Source: Candidatus Parcubacteria bacterium
Lineage (GTDB): Bacteria > Patescibacteriota > Minisyncoccia > Phycocordibacterales > UBA1006
Direction: 5' to 3'
DNA length: 19,977 bases
NCBI GenBank assembly: GCA_027028225.1
Contig: JALVJP010000102.1
Span: forward strand, 1 to 19,977
Position numbers and translations under genes: made by a program. Every line of letters begins with the position of its first letter. The stretch's first letter is position 1. The notes under the pieces were generated by a model. It did not search any database and was not told the origin of the DNA. It saw nothing but the letters and a program-made list of their open reading frames with translations. Below, piece after piece: positions 1 through 7,493 of this stretch.

Positions 1-12
1 GTATATACATGT

Positions 13-687
13 ATGCTTGTGTTACCTGCAATACGAGAATATGCAGAGAAACGCCCTGATAGACCGGCGTTTGAAGATCCGGTCCTTATCGCAGGGGAAT
101 CAGAGAAGATGCTCCCATTTTGGGAAGGTGTCTATGATCAGTTGAGAGAACTCTCCCCACAACAACCAGTGAAAGAAGGGGAGTCAATTCTCTCTCTCAT
201 CTCTCCCGAACATGGATTCTTTGGCTTTCGTACTCATCCTGTCACAAAAGAGAAGAAACATTTTCATCTTGGGATTGAGCTTGCGATAGGAGAGAGAAAA
301 GAGATAAAACCTCTCTTTAATGGAGTGCTTGAGTATTCTGGATTTGGTGCTTTGAGTGGAAACTATGTCCTCCTCTCACATCCGAATATTCAAACTGAAG
401 ATGGGTATGTGCTTCATACACTCTACTGTCATATGAAGCGACCACTCGTAAAGTTCAGTGCGCACCAAAAGATGTTGAGGGAGATTAGTCTCGGAACATA
501 CCCTATTGTTCCCATTGAAAGAGAAAAGGTTATTGGACTTACTGGATCTTCTGGAAAGACTGCAGGAACAGATCCTATTCTCTATCTCCAGGTAGATTTT
601 CGTAAATTTGAACATCGTCCAATTGTTATTGATGTCCTCAAGCTTTTTGAAGAGAAGACGTATCGTAACAAAAAAACACCTCAGTGA
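13..687 (+). CDS. M23 (LytM-fold) peptidase-like protein, degenerate active site
   Basis: The 224-residue product matches the M23/LytM peptidase layout from about residue 65 on: an R-THPV segment, an HxGxE block (HLGIE), a VLLSH strand, a YCHM segment matching the usual YGHL, and a VIGLTGSSGK turn. M23 enzymes are zinc endopeptidases that cut peptidoglycan cross-links. Here the ligands look altered: the usual HxGxD Asp is Glu, and the usual HLHFE block is LYLQV, so both of its histidines are gone. No signal peptide or membrane segment is visible. The stop codon lies inside the terminator hairpin at 671-697. The ATG at 13 is the first one, with TATATA at 2-7, but the frame stays open to the window edge, so a longer N-terminus is possible. 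A non-catalytic LytM-like protein is the best guess; catalytic activity looks unlikely. Confidence 0.75.
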   Translation: MLVLPAIREYAEKRPDRPAFEDPVLIAGESEKMLPFWEGVYDQLRELSPQQPVKEGESILSLISPEHGFFGFRTHPVTKEKKHFHLGIELAIGERKEIKPLFNGVLEYSGFGALSGNYVLLSHPNIQTEDGYVLHTLYCHMKRPLVKFSAHQKMLREISLGTYPIVPIEREKVIGLTGSSGKTAGTDPILYLQVDFRKFEHRPIVIDVLKLFEEKTYRNKKTPQ

Positions 688-697
688 GGTGTTTTTT
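671..697. terminator. Bidirectional intrinsic terminator
   Basis: The left arm AAAAAACACCTCA (671-683) is the exact reverse complement of the right arm (685-697), with one base between. It gives a short GC stem flanked by A-run and T-run, so it can end transcription on both strands. It separates the M23-like gene from the convergent DUF262 gene, and the stop codon of the M23-like gene (685-687) is in its right arm. Confidence 0.85.
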
Positions 698-698
698 G

Positions 699-2513
699 CT
701 AGAGACTTTTATACAAGGCTTCAATTTTCTTTGCCATTAATTTTCTCCTTTTCTCTAGAAATGTTTCGTAATCTGAAATATCCATACTAAATATATCATC
801 TGGGATTGCATTTTCCTTCAGATTTTCCATTAGTTTTTCTTCACTCGAGATTAGTCCGTATGATAAGTTTCCGTTTTTTACTTTTTCTCGCACTTCATTG
901 AAGTATTCTTTTGGAGCCTTATCTCCTATTTTTACGTTCACTTCTTGCTGAAGGTAGGTAAAGTTTGCTATCTGGTTATAGTCACTCCTTCCTAACCCAG
1001 CTCTCTGTAGATACTTTTTAGGAAAAATGTGGTGAATATCTCCTTTCACCTCAATGAGTTCTCTTACAGTAATTGTTTCTGAAAAGAGAGCTTTGTCGTT
1101 GAAGTATACTTGGGCTGCAAAGAATAGTCTCAAGAAAGGATTGGACATTGTCGCTTTTCTTAAGTCTTGCACGAGACCGATATTCCAGTATGTCTCTGAG
1201 AGATTTGCTTCTTCAATTTCTTTAATAACCTGTTCAATTCCTTTTTTGTTAATATCCTTTATATCTCTGTCCATTGCAGATTCTGGAGAGGAAGAATATC
1301 TTTCAGTGAGGATGGAGAGAATAATCCATTTTCGTGTGTATTTCTCTATGAGATTATTTTCCATTTTTTCTTTCCTAAGTTTCAGATAGAGTGCATAAGC
1401 GAAGTTGAGTACATTTTGTGAGTTTATGAGCCTTGAATTTATTATCCCTGTTGATTTCACGATGAGGAGGAATTTCTTGAAATGGTTTTCGTTTACGAAA
1501 TCAAGAACCCCTGCTTTTAGTTTCAAAAAAGACTTTTCCTGAATTTCCTCATCAAATTCTCTCGTCTCGAAGTTTTGCCCAGAAAGTAATTTTACAAGAT
1601 CGCTTGTTTTTCCTCTATCAAACTCTTTGATGAAGCTCACTCTTAAGATATCTCGATAATCTGGCTGATAGAGATCATCATGTATATTCTTTAGCCAAGT
1701 TATTTTTTGAAGGTATTCCGTCTGTTTGAACTCCCCGTCATTCTTTTCTATCTCTTCAACAAAGTGTGGTTCTTTTGCAAGATGTGCAAAGTAATCAATA
1801 CACTTCCTTAAGTTTACCCCAAAAAGTGGGTCAAATACTGGTTGATAGGAAGCGATCTTACTCATTGCGAAGTCAGCTTGTTCAAGAGGTACTCCTGCAG
1901 AATTGATTCGCACAAATATTTCAGTTACGTCCTCTATATCAAGTCCTGCATCAAGCTCTATAATTCCAATATCTTTTGTTTTTATTGCTGCAAGCTTTTC
2001 TAAGCTTTGTTCAATGAGACTTTTTGTCTTATCATCCATATTCTCATTTTTCGCAAAGTATTCTCTAAGAAAAGACATTTGACTATTCGCGGTGAGGAAT
2101 TCTGATATATCTGAAATCCATTCATCACTCTTTCGTATGATTGGGGTGAGGATTTCAAATTTTTCTTCTAGCGGATGGAAGGAAACAATAATTCGTTTTT
2201 TTCTATAGTTTTCATCTACTATTTCCTTTCCTAATACAGCTGCCATAAGAGCGGTGATTCTCTGTTGCCCATCTATGAGTACTTGTTTTCCGCTACTAAG
2301 TTCACCATTTTTAAGTCTGATGTTAGGGTTTTTCCATGTGATTATGTATCCAATCGGAAATCCTTTATAGAGTGAATCCATGAGATCTCGTACTTTCACG
2401 CTTTTCCATACGAAAGGACGTTGTATCTCTGGAATAACAATTTCACCGTCTTTTATGTAGTGAAGGAGCATATCCACGCTCCGTTGATTTACTGAGTACT
2501 TTTGTATCGGCAT
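699..2513 (-). CDS. DUF262 protein with C-terminal HNH-like (DUF1524-type) motif
   Basis: The 604-residue product opens with the DUF262 signature: IPEIQRPFVW at 27-36, a GFPIGYIITW strand near 51-60, and DGQQR at 81-85, a ParB/Srx-like nucleotide-binding motif. A second typical DUF262 segment, VRINSAGVPLEQADF, is at 201-215. Near the end, D492-IHHIFPKKYL with Asn residues 20-35 positions later (NQIANF, NVKI) resembles the DUF1524/His-Me finger nuclease part. This two-domain order is that of GmrSD-type type IV restriction enzymes and SspE, which attack modified or foreign DNA. No partner restriction or modification gene is present, so defence is an inference. It lies 8 bases after the obg stop on the same strand. 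No Shine-Dalgarno is visible; a weak ACTAAT at 2526-2521 sits 7 bases before the ATG, so it may be co-transcribed with obg or have its own weak promoter. Confidence 0.85.
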   Translation of the reverse strand: MPIQKYSVNQRSVDMLLHYIKDGEIVIPEIQRPFVWKSVKVRDLMDSLYKGFPIGYIITWKNPNIRLKNGELSSGKQVLIDGQQRITALMAAVLGKEIVDENYRKKRIIVSFHPLEEKFEILTPIIRKSDEWISDISEFLTANSQMSFLREYFAKNENMDDKTKSLIEQSLEKLAAIKTKDIGIIELDAGLDIEDVTEIFVRINSAGVPLEQADFAMSKIASYQPVFDPLFGVNLRKCIDYFAHLAKEPHFVEEIEKNDGEFKQTEYLQKITWLKNIHDDLYQPDYRDILRVSFIKEFDRGKTSDLVKLLSGQNFETREFDEEIQEKSFLKLKAGVLDFVNENHFKKFLLIVKSTGIINSRLINSQNVLNFAYALYLKLRKEKMENNLIEKYTRKWIILSILTERYSSSPESAMDRDIKDINKKGIEQVIKEIEEANLSETYWNIGLVQDLRKATMSNPFLRLFFAAQVYFNDKALFSETITVRELIEVKGDIHHIFPKKYLQRAGLGRSDYNQIANFTYLQQEVNVKIGDKAPKEYFNEVREKVKNGNLSYGLISSEEKLMENLKENAIPDDIFSMDISDYETFLEKRRKLMAKKIEALYKSL

Positions 2514-2521
2514 ACGTTTTA

Positions 2522-3526
2522 TTAGTTATTGTTATTACTCTCTTTTTTCTGCTTCTCTAAAAACGAAGAGAGAAACGCTTTCAACGCTTGAATACTCTCT
2601 TCATCGTAAGCAGAATAGGAAAGAATTGGATGACGAGGGGAAAGCTCTTTTGTCATTTTCTCTTTTATCTCTTTCAATTCCTCTTCGGAAACAAGGTCTG
2701 CTTTTGTAAGGAGAATAAGCTCATCTTTTCGATCAAGACCTTGTCCGTATTTCTTTAGCTCGTTCCTTATCGTTCGGTAATCCCTTATTGGATCTTCTGA
2801 ATCGAGCCCTACAAGATGGAGAATACTTTTCGTTCTCCACACATGTTTGAGGAACTTAAACCCTAATCCTTTTCCTTCTGATGCCCCTTCAATAATTCCA
2901 GGAATATCTGCTATGATGTATCCATAGAAATCTCCGAGGTGAGGGTCGAGTGTCGTGAAGTGATATGCTCCAACCTTTGATTTCGCATTCGTAATCATAT
3001 TGAGGAGTGTAGATTTTCCTGCAGAGGGGGGTCCTACGAGTCCAATATCTGCAAAAAGTCGTAACTCGACAAGAAAATCTGCTTCTTCCCCCTGTTTTCC
3101 TGGAGTCCATTCGTAGGGAGTTGTATTTGTGGATGATTTGAAGTGTTCATTTCCAAGACCCCCTTCACCCCCCTTGAGAACGAGAATTCGTTTTCCTACC
3201 ACATCTAAATCATATTCCTCTCCTGTAGAGAGATTTTTTACTACACTTCCGCGGGGAAGTTTAATTACAAGCTCTTTCCCACTTTTCCCTTTTTTTCCAA
3301 AACTCCCTCCTGCTTGTCCGTTTTCTGCGCTGAATTCTTTTTTAAACTTATAGCTATCGAGGTAGGAGAGATCAGAAACTGCCTCTACATAGACATCGCC
3401 TCCGCGACCTCCGTCACCTCCGCCAGGACCTGCTTTTGGTTTGAACTTTTCGTGTCTCCATCGGACAACTCCATCTCCACCATCTCCTGCTTTGAGATGG
3501 AGTGTTACTTCATCAATAAATGCCAT
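2522..3526 (-). CDS. obg: Obg/CgtA GTPase
   Basis: A 334-residue Obg-family GTPase linked to late 50S ribosome assembly and stress control. The N-terminal glycine-rich Obg fold is complete (AGDGGDGVVRWRHEKF from residue 13, GGGDGGRGGDVYVEA at 35-49). The G domain shows GPPSAGKS (G1, 165-172), TTL (G2), DIPG (G3, 207-210), TKAD (G4, 274-277, where NKxD is usual) and SAY (G5). The tail is short and ends in four Asn, so no long C-terminal domain is present. The open frame extends upstream to 3595, but MAFIDEV at 3526 is the conserved Obg start, and a perfect TATAAT lies 6 bases before it. The longer start would place the promoter inside the gene. It is divergent from glyS. Confidence 0.95.
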   Translation of the reverse strand: MAFIDEVTLHLKAGDGGDGVVRWRHEKFKPKAGPGGGDGGRGGDVYVEAVSDLSYLDSYKFKKEFSAENGQAGGSFGKKGKSGKELVIKLPRGSVVKNLSTGEEYDLDVVGKRILVLKGGEGGLGNEHFKSSTNTTPYEWTPGKQGEEADFLVELRLFADIGLVGPPSAGKSTLLNMITNAKSKVGAYHFTTLDPHLGDFYGYIIADIPGIIEGASEGKGLGFKFLKHVWRTKSILHLVGLDSEDPIRDYRTIRNELKKYGQGLDRKDELILLTKADLVSEEELKEIKEKMTKELSPRHPILSYSAYDEESIQALKAFLSSFLEKQKKESNNNN

Positions 3527-3532
3527 AAGTTT

Positions 3533-3538
3533 ATTATA
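3533..3538 (-). promoter_or_regulatory. -10 box of obg, predicting a leaderless mRNA
   Basis: TATAAT on the minus strand is followed by 6 bases and then the obg ATG at 3526. Transcription would begin at or next to the start codon. No clear -35 is seen and no Shine-Dalgarno fits. Confidence 0.65.
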
Positions 3539-3598
3539 AGGGAGAGGAGAAAAGAGGGAAGTAAGAGAGAATGTATTTTTCTTTTTTACTATCATCGC

Positions 3599-3604
3599 TA
3601 TACT
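3599..3604 (+). promoter_or_regulatory. -10 box of glyS
   Basis: TATACT is placed so that transcription would begin near 3611. That is almost on the upstream in-frame ATG at 3612 and about 20 bases before the ATG at 3633, leaving room for the AAGGAG at 3619-3624. The -35 region (T-rich around 3576-3581) does not match the consensus. Confidence 0.5.
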
Positions 3605-3618
3605 CTCATGTATGGAAC

Positions 3619-3624
3619 AAGGAG
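3619..3624 (+). promoter_or_regulatory. Shine-Dalgarno that sets the glyS start
   Basis: AAGGAG lies 8 bases before ATG 3633, which is good spacing. It is inside the reading frame that begins at ATG 3612, so it argues for the shorter protein (MEKIVSLAKK...), which also matches the usual GlyRS N-terminus. Confidence 0.75.
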
Positions 3625-3632
3625 ATACACAG

Positions 3633-5315
3633 ATGGAAAAGATTGTCTCTCTCGCGAAGAAGCGAGGGTTTATCTTTCAAGGGAATGAACTCTATGGAGG
3701 GCTCGCAGGAATTTATGACTACGGACCGCTCGGTTCGCTCCTTAAGCACAATGTGAAGGAGCTCTGGTTGAAGCAGTTCGTATTTTCTCGCGAGGATACC
3801 TACCTTTTGGATGCGGCGCTTTTGATGGGGGAGAATGCGCTTACCGCATCCGGTCATGTGGGGGGGTTTTCTGATCCTCTTATTGAGTGTTTAGGATGTG
3901 GTCATAAGGAGAGGGTGGACAATTTTTTGGAGAATGATTCTTCCTATCAATTTTTATTAGAATCTTTAGAAAAAGAAGAAAAGAATATAAGAAGTAAGAT
4001 AGACGAATCAATTAAGGATGCACATACTTATCTCTCTAAAACTAAGGAATTATCGAGCGACCTCGAGAGTATTTACGAATATATAGGGAATAAAAGTGAA
4101 CAGTCTATTCTTGATAAATTAAAACTGCTAGATGAATATTCCAGTTTTTTAAACATGACTGATTTTTCAATAAAAGGAATGGATGAAAAACTCAATCTAG
4201 CGGAGAAATCATTAGCTATTTCAGATGAATTATCAAGGTTAGTAAAAGAAGGGAGGAAATATTTAGGAAAACTACCTGCAACTTTTCTCAAAAAAAACAA
4301 AACAAAGTGTCCAGTTTGCAAAAAGGTGGCTTGGGCAGATGAGGCACATGAATTCAACCTTATGTTTAAAACGCAACTTGGTTCCTCTTCTGATTCTTCC
4401 TCTACCGCTTACCTCCGCCCAGAGACAGCGCAGGGAATTTTTGTAAACTACAAAAATGTAATGGACTCAATGCATCCAAAAATTCCTTTTGGAATTGCAC
4501 AGATAGGAAAGGCATTCCGTAACGAAATTACTCCGCGCAATTTCATTTTCCGTCTTCGTGAATTTGAGCAAATGGAAATGGAGTACTTCATTCACGAGCG
4601 TGATTGGGAGAAGTATTTTGAGTATTGGAGAGAACAGATGCACGAATGGTTTAGGCGTGTCGGGCTTGACGAGAGTCGTATCCACGAAAAGGAGGTGACA
4701 GGATCAGACCTTGCACACTACTCAAAACGCACAATTGATTTTGAATTTGACTATCCTTTCGGGCGAAAAGAACTCTACGGACTTGCCTATCGTACAAACT
4801 ACGACCTCAGTAAACATTCTGAACACTCAAAGACCAAGCTTCAATACACAGACCCTTATACACATGAGACATTCGTTCCGCATGTGATTGAGCCGTCGCT
4901 TGGGCTTGAGCGAACGATTCTCGCACTCCTCCTCTCTGCGTATCGTGAGGATACGCTTGGAAACGGAACGCGTGTGTATCTTGCGTTTAAGCCAGAAGTT
5001 GCTCCGTATAAAGTTGCAGTCTTTCCTCTTGTGAGAAATAAAGAGCATATCGTAGCAAAAGCGCGTGAGGTGTATTCTGCCCTTAAAGAGCAGTTTGGGA
5101 ATGTGGTGTGGGACGATAACGGAAACATTGGAAAGCGCTACCGCAGGCAAGATGAAATTGGAACTCCATTCACAATTGTGGTTGATTACGAGACGCTCGA
5201 AGGGGATGATGTACAACGAGATACGGTAACGGTTCGTGATCGTGATACCGGGGAACAGGAGAGGGTAGCAATTGAAAAACTTTCTGCGTTTCTCGAAGAA
5301 AAACTTCGTTCGTAA
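3633..5315 (+). CDS. glyS: Glycyl-tRNA synthetase (single-chain class II) with zinc-domain insertion
   Basis: A class II synthetase of the dimeric single-chain type that charges tRNA-Gly. Conserved blocks are LYGGLAGIYDYGPLG, SGHVGGFSDP, YLRPETAQGIFVNYKN, FRNEITPRNFIFRLREFEQMEMEYF (motif 2) and the PSLGLERTI motif 3, followed by an anticodon-binding domain with VAPYKVAVFPL. From ATG 3633 it has 560 residues, about 100 more than the common bacterial form. The excess lies between two zinc-knuckle halves, CxxC at 86-89 and CPVC at 226-229, separated by 136 residues of Lys/Glu/Ser/Leu-rich, coiled-coil-like sequence. By hand count the DNA of the insert is about 30% GC (3961-4320) against about 50% on each side (3661-3900, 4621-4680). 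The catalytic blocks look intact. The symbol follows common use for this single-chain type (also called glyQS). Confidence 0.95.
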   Translation: MEKIVSLAKKRGFIFQGNELYGGLAGIYDYGPLGSLLKHNVKELWLKQFVFSREDTYLLDAALLMGENALTASGHVGGFSDPLIECLGCGHKERVDNFLENDSSYQFLLESLEKEEKNIRSKIDESIKDAHTYLSKTKELSSDLESIYEYIGNKSEQSILDKLKLLDEYSSFLNMTDFSIKGMDEKLNLAEKSLAISDELSRLVKEGRKYLGKLPATFLKKNKTKCPVCKKVAWADEAHEFNLMFKTQLGSSSDSSSTAYLRPETAQGIFVNYKNVMDSMHPKIPFGIAQIGKAFRNEITPRNFIFRLREFEQMEMEYFIHERDWEKYFEYWREQMHEWFRRVGLDESRIHEKEVTGSDLAHYSKRTIDFEFDYPFGRKELYGLAYRTNYDLSKHSEHSKTKLQYTDPYTHETFVPHVIEPSLGLERTILALLLSAYREDTLGNGTRVYLAFKPEVAPYKVAVFPLVRNKEHIVAKAREVYSALKEQFGNVVWDDNGNIGKRYRRQDEIGTPFTIVVDYETLEGDDVQRDTVTVRDRDTGEQERVAIEKLSAFLEEKLRS

Positions 5316-5348
5316 ATTTTGTATCTTCTTGCTTTTTGGGTTCTATAA

Positions 5349-5379
5349 AGCGGGGCGGATGGAAACCATCCGCCCCGCT
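5349..5379. repeat. Perfect hairpin, 14-bp stem
   Basis: The arm AGCGGGGCGGATGG (5349-5362) and its exact complement (5366-5379) flank the loop AAA. It is the first hairpin after glyS but is not followed by a T-run. Its outer stem AGCGGGGCG is shared with the hairpin after pyrD at 17221-17251. Confidence 0.85.
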
Positions 5380-5381
5380 CC

Positions 5382-5410
5382 ACGAGAAAAATGCTTTGCA
5401 TTTTTCTCGT
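5382..5410. repeat. Perfect hairpin, 13-bp AT-rich stem
   Basis: ACGAGAAAAATGC (5382-5394) pairs exactly with 5398-5410 around the loop TTT. The T-run lies inside the right arm, so this could act as a terminator for glyS, although the order differs from a classic one. Confidence 0.75.
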
Positions 5411-5437
5411 CATTCCGCACTCGATGCGGAATCCAGA
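5409..5437 (+). repeat. Dispersed palindromic repeat, copy 1
   Basis: A 29-base element opening GTCATTCCGCA and closing TGCGGAATCCAGA, with the inner palindrome ATTCCGCA/TGCGGAAT around CTCGA. A copy differing at one base (the loop) lies in inverted orientation at 17389-17417. Confidence 0.85.
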
Positions 5438-5475
5438 AAGCGGGCGAGTGCGTAAATTACGCACTCGCCCGCTTT
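5437..5475. repeat. Perfect 39-base palindrome
   Basis: Two 19-base arms, starting AAAGCGGGCGAGTGCG and ending in the exact complement, flank a single A at 5456. It follows directly on dispersed repeat copy 1. A shorter relative is at 5590-5613. Confidence 0.85.
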
Positions 5476-5544
5476 TCGAAAAGACGCACTGCTTTTGTCG
5501 GTGGCACCACTTTTGCAATTTCTGTTACCCCTCCATTTGACCTG

Positions 5545-5582
5545 CCCCTCACACAGGCTCTGTGTGAGGGGTTGGAATCCAG
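5545..5582 (+). repeat. Hairpin plus repeat end, related to the element at 17299-17340
   Basis: CCCCTCACACAG (5545-5556) pairs exactly with 5560-5571 around GCT, followed by GGAATCCAGA (5574-5583), the conserved end of the dispersed repeat. The string ACCTGCC followed by CACAGGCTC, with similar spacing, also occurs in the element at 17299-17340, which suggests common origin. Confidence 0.6.
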
Positions 5583-5589
5583 AAAGCAG

Positions 5590-5630
5590 GCGGTGCGTAG
5601 TATTACGCACCGCTCACTTTTTCTTTCTTC
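5590..5630 (+). terminator. Hairpin with T-rich tail upstream of the DUF1361 gene
   Basis: GCGGTGCGTA (5590-5599) pairs with 5604-5613 around GTAT and is followed by CACTTTTTCTTTC. This is the best terminator-like structure in the stretch after glyS, and it insulates the next promoter. Confidence 0.55.
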
Positions 5631-5639
5631 GTTTTTCGT

Positions 5640-5645
5640 TATAAT
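5640..5645 (+). promoter_or_regulatory. -10 box of the DUF1361 gene
   Basis: TATAAT lies 6 bases before ATG 5652, so the mRNA would start at the start codon. No Shine-Dalgarno and no clear -35 are seen. Confidence 0.65.
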
Positions 5646-5651
5646 ATCAGT

Positions 5652-6290
5652 ATGAAAAACGCATACAGAACATATTTTTCTCTCGCACTTCCCTGGATTG
5701 TGCTTGCGCTTGTGATGAACATTTCACGCATCCTTTTTGTGAAGGAGTATGGATACCTCTATATGAATTGGAATCTATTCCTCGCACTTGTTCCAGTATT
5801 CTTCGTATATCTCTACGAGAAAGAACATGTTCCTTTCCTTAGATTTATTACGTTCATTCTTTGGTTTCTCTTCTTTCCAAATGCAGTTTACCTTGTGACT
5901 GATTTTATCCATCTTCGCGCGAGTGGTCCAGATTGGATGCTTTGGTATGACGGAATGATGCTCTTCCTCTATGCGAGTGTAGGGGTGCTCAGTTCCTCCT
6001 TTAGTCTTATGAGGATGAAGGAGAGTATTTTCCATTCATTCCATAAGATTAATAGGGGAGTATTTCTCTTTATTATCTCAATTCTCAGCTCTTTTGGAAT
6101 TTACCTTGGTCGCTATATTCGTATGAATTCGTGGGATATCGTTCTTCATCCTATATATACTATCCAACAAGCAATGAACACAGTAGGGGATAAGTATGCA
6201 CACCCAATCTTTCTTATGACAGTTGTGTTCTTTACAATGTTTATTATTGTAATGGAACTTTCGTTCGAAAAGATTTTCTATAAAAAGTAA
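5652..6290 (+). CDS. DUF1361 family integral membrane protein
   Basis: A 212-residue protein with about six hydrophobic segments (near residues 10-28, 41-55, 64-82, 100-120, 136-153 and 188-203). It carries the DUF1361 hallmarks FPNAVYLVTDFIHL (75-88), WYD (98-100) and GIYLGRYIRMNSWDI (149-163). No biochemical role is established for the family, and nothing in the neighbourhood suggests one, so function stays open. It has its own TATAAT 6 bases before the ATG and ends at a perfect hairpin shared with the convergent transglycosylase-like gene. Confidence 0.9.
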   Translation: MKNAYRTYFSLALPWIVLALVMNISRILFVKEYGYLYMNWNLFLALVPVFFVYLYEKEHVPFLRFITFILWFLFFPNAVYLVTDFIHLRASGPDWMLWYDGMMLFLYASVGVLSSSFSLMRMKESIFHSFHKINRGVFLFIISILSSFGIYLGRYIRMNSWDIVLHPIYTIQQAMNTVGDKYAHPIFLMTVVFFTMFIIVMELSFEKIFYKK

Positions 6291-6300
6291 GAGAAAATTT

Positions 6301-6340
6301 AGAGGCGCGAGTTGTGTAGAACTACACAACTCGCGCCTCT
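6301..6340. terminator. Bidirectional hairpin between convergent genes
   Basis: Two exact 19-base arms, starting AGAGGCGCGAGTTGTG, flank AA. It sits between the stops of the DUF1361 gene (6290) and the transglycosylase-like gene (6350) and has TTTA on the plus side and TTTTC-type sequence on the minus side. Confidence 0.75.
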
Positions 6341-6349
6341 TTACCATTA

Positions 6350-7486
6350 TTACAATTTTATATCGTGTATTGTTTGTATTATCTTTTCCTCACCTTTAAT
6401 AAGAAAGTTGTCGAGTGTTTTCCGAATATCTTTGAGATATCTTGAATCAAATTTTTCCGGATTTTTTTCAAGATACTCATCTAGTTTATAATTCTCTCTG
6501 TTTACCTCCCAAAAAGCTTTCCAATACTCTCGGAGTGGGTTCTTTGTATACTTTCCATTAATAGTAAGATTTTTATTCCTCTCGTTGAATGATTCTTCAA
6601 TATCTTTCATTATTGAGTCATTGTTAAGAATTGAATAAATTGTTTGTATCTTTTTCCAATAGTTACTTCTCCCTGAGTATTTTTGGAATGCTCTACGAAA
6701 GCGACCTGATTCTGATTGGTATGTCTTATCGTGGATATAGTACATAAGGAAGCGCGCCGCCGCATCGAGATTTGCGAGTGGATTAAAGCGTTGGTCGATA
6801 CGAGAGAGTGCAATCGGATTTTCATGGTATTTTGCAATCAATTTTTTTAATTTTTGTCCCGCCTCTCTATCACGAATTTTACTCCCAATTACCGGTTTGA
6901 GGTTATACTCTTTCGCGACTGCTGGTTGCATATGACAGAGTCCAATACCGCCATCTTCCAGTGCGTTTGGGAGCACATCGCGTCCTGACGATTCTGCAAT
7001 CATTATTGAAGTAAGTGTATGTCGTGGAAGTCCATACCTATCCTCAATACTATCGGTGAGGATTTTGTAGCGAAGAGCGCGTTCTATTTTTCCGTAGAAA
7101 GCGGAATTTCCTATTACCCCAAGGCTATCAATTTTTCCATGGAGAGAGAGGTTCTCTATGTTAATTTTCCCTATTTCTTCTGGCCTTGGAATGTGTGGTT
7201 TCTTCCTAAAATAGAAACTTCCAAGTTCTCTCGCATCGAGTCTTTTCTCGTCTGTTTCTCGACTCTCTTCATCTCTTTTTGTTGAAGAGTTTTCCTCGTC
7301 TGTTTCATCAAACATGCGAGCTACGTCATAAACAACTTTCCCTCCAAGAGAAATACCTGCTGCGAGAATTCCTGCTTTTCCAAGATTCTTGATAAACTCT
7401 CTCCTCGTCATCTTTTTTTGGAGAATTTCATTTTTCTTTTCTTCAATTTTTTCTTTTGGTTTTGACCAAAACCTTTTTTCAAACAT
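6350..7486 (-). CDS. Lytic transglycosylase (SLT)-like protein with Tat-type signal
   Basis: The 378-residue protein has a charged N-terminus, then TRREFIKNLG (RR at 28-29) and a hydrophobic AGILAAGISLGG stretch, which is the layout of a twin-arginine signal or anchor. After a charged linker comes an SLT-like domain: LTSIMIAESSG with the likely catalytic Glu165, GGIGLCHMQP at 180-188, and LDAAARFLMYYI. Soluble lytic transglycosylases cleave peptidoglycan glycan strands. The C-terminal 100 residues are helical and charged and I do not recognise them. The frame opens at 7495, but that ATG lies inside the TATAAT at 7499-7494. ATG 7486, 7 bases after the box, is the better start. The same box overlaps the antiporter stop codon. 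Confidence 0.8.
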   Translation of the reverse strand: MFEKRFWSKPKEKIEEKKNEILQKKMTRREFIKNLGKAGILAAGISLGGKVVYDVARMFDETDEENSSTKRDEESRETDEKRLDARELGSFYFRKKPHIPRPEEIGKINIENLSLHGKIDSLGVIGNSAFYGKIERALRYKILTDSIEDRYGLPRHTLTSIMIAESSGRDVLPNALEDGGIGLCHMQPAVAKEYNLKPVIGSKIRDREAGQKLKKLIAKYHENPIALSRIDQRFNPLANLDAAARFLMYYIHDKTYQSESGRFRRAFQKYSGRSNYWKKIQTIYSILNNDSIMKDIEESFNERNKNLTINGKYTKNPLREYWKAFWEVNRENYKLDEYLEKNPEKFDSRYLKDIRKTLDNFLIKGEEKIIQTIHDIKL

Positions 7487-7493
7487 AAATATC

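Larger units (their letters stand above)
5316..5651. other. Gene-free stretch packed with hairpins and repeats
   Basis: No convincing gene is present in these 336 bases; open frames here are made of repeat sequence. It holds, in order, a perfect hairpin at 5349-5379, a hairpin at 5382-5410, a dispersed palindromic repeat at 5409-5437, a perfect 39-base palindrome at 5437-5475, an AT-richer spacer, a hairpin-containing repeat at 5545-5582, a hairpin at 5590-5613 with a T-rich tail, and the promoter of the next gene. The two blocks starting GGAATCCAGAAAGC (5428 and 5574) are direct copies of one module and each leads into a GTGCGTA-containing hairpin. Confidence 0.8.

Noticed and set aside
3921..4301. 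Intein in GlyRS
   Set aside because: There is no Cys/Ser at the start with His-Asn at the end, no LAGLIDADG or HNH motif, and the length is only about 125 residues of coiled-coil-like sequence.
5409..5620. CRISPR array
   Set aside because: The repeats are few, unequally spaced and have palindromic centres that vary; there are no regular spacers and no cas genes.
5316..5651. Structured RNA gene or riboswitch
   Set aside because: The hairpins are independent, short-looped and repeated elsewhere; I see no known RNA motif or tRNA-like cloverleaf.
5272..5655. Open frames across the gap after glyS
   Set aside because: They run through hairpins and repeats; the repeated peptide GECVxYALARF is only the translation of a repeated hairpin.
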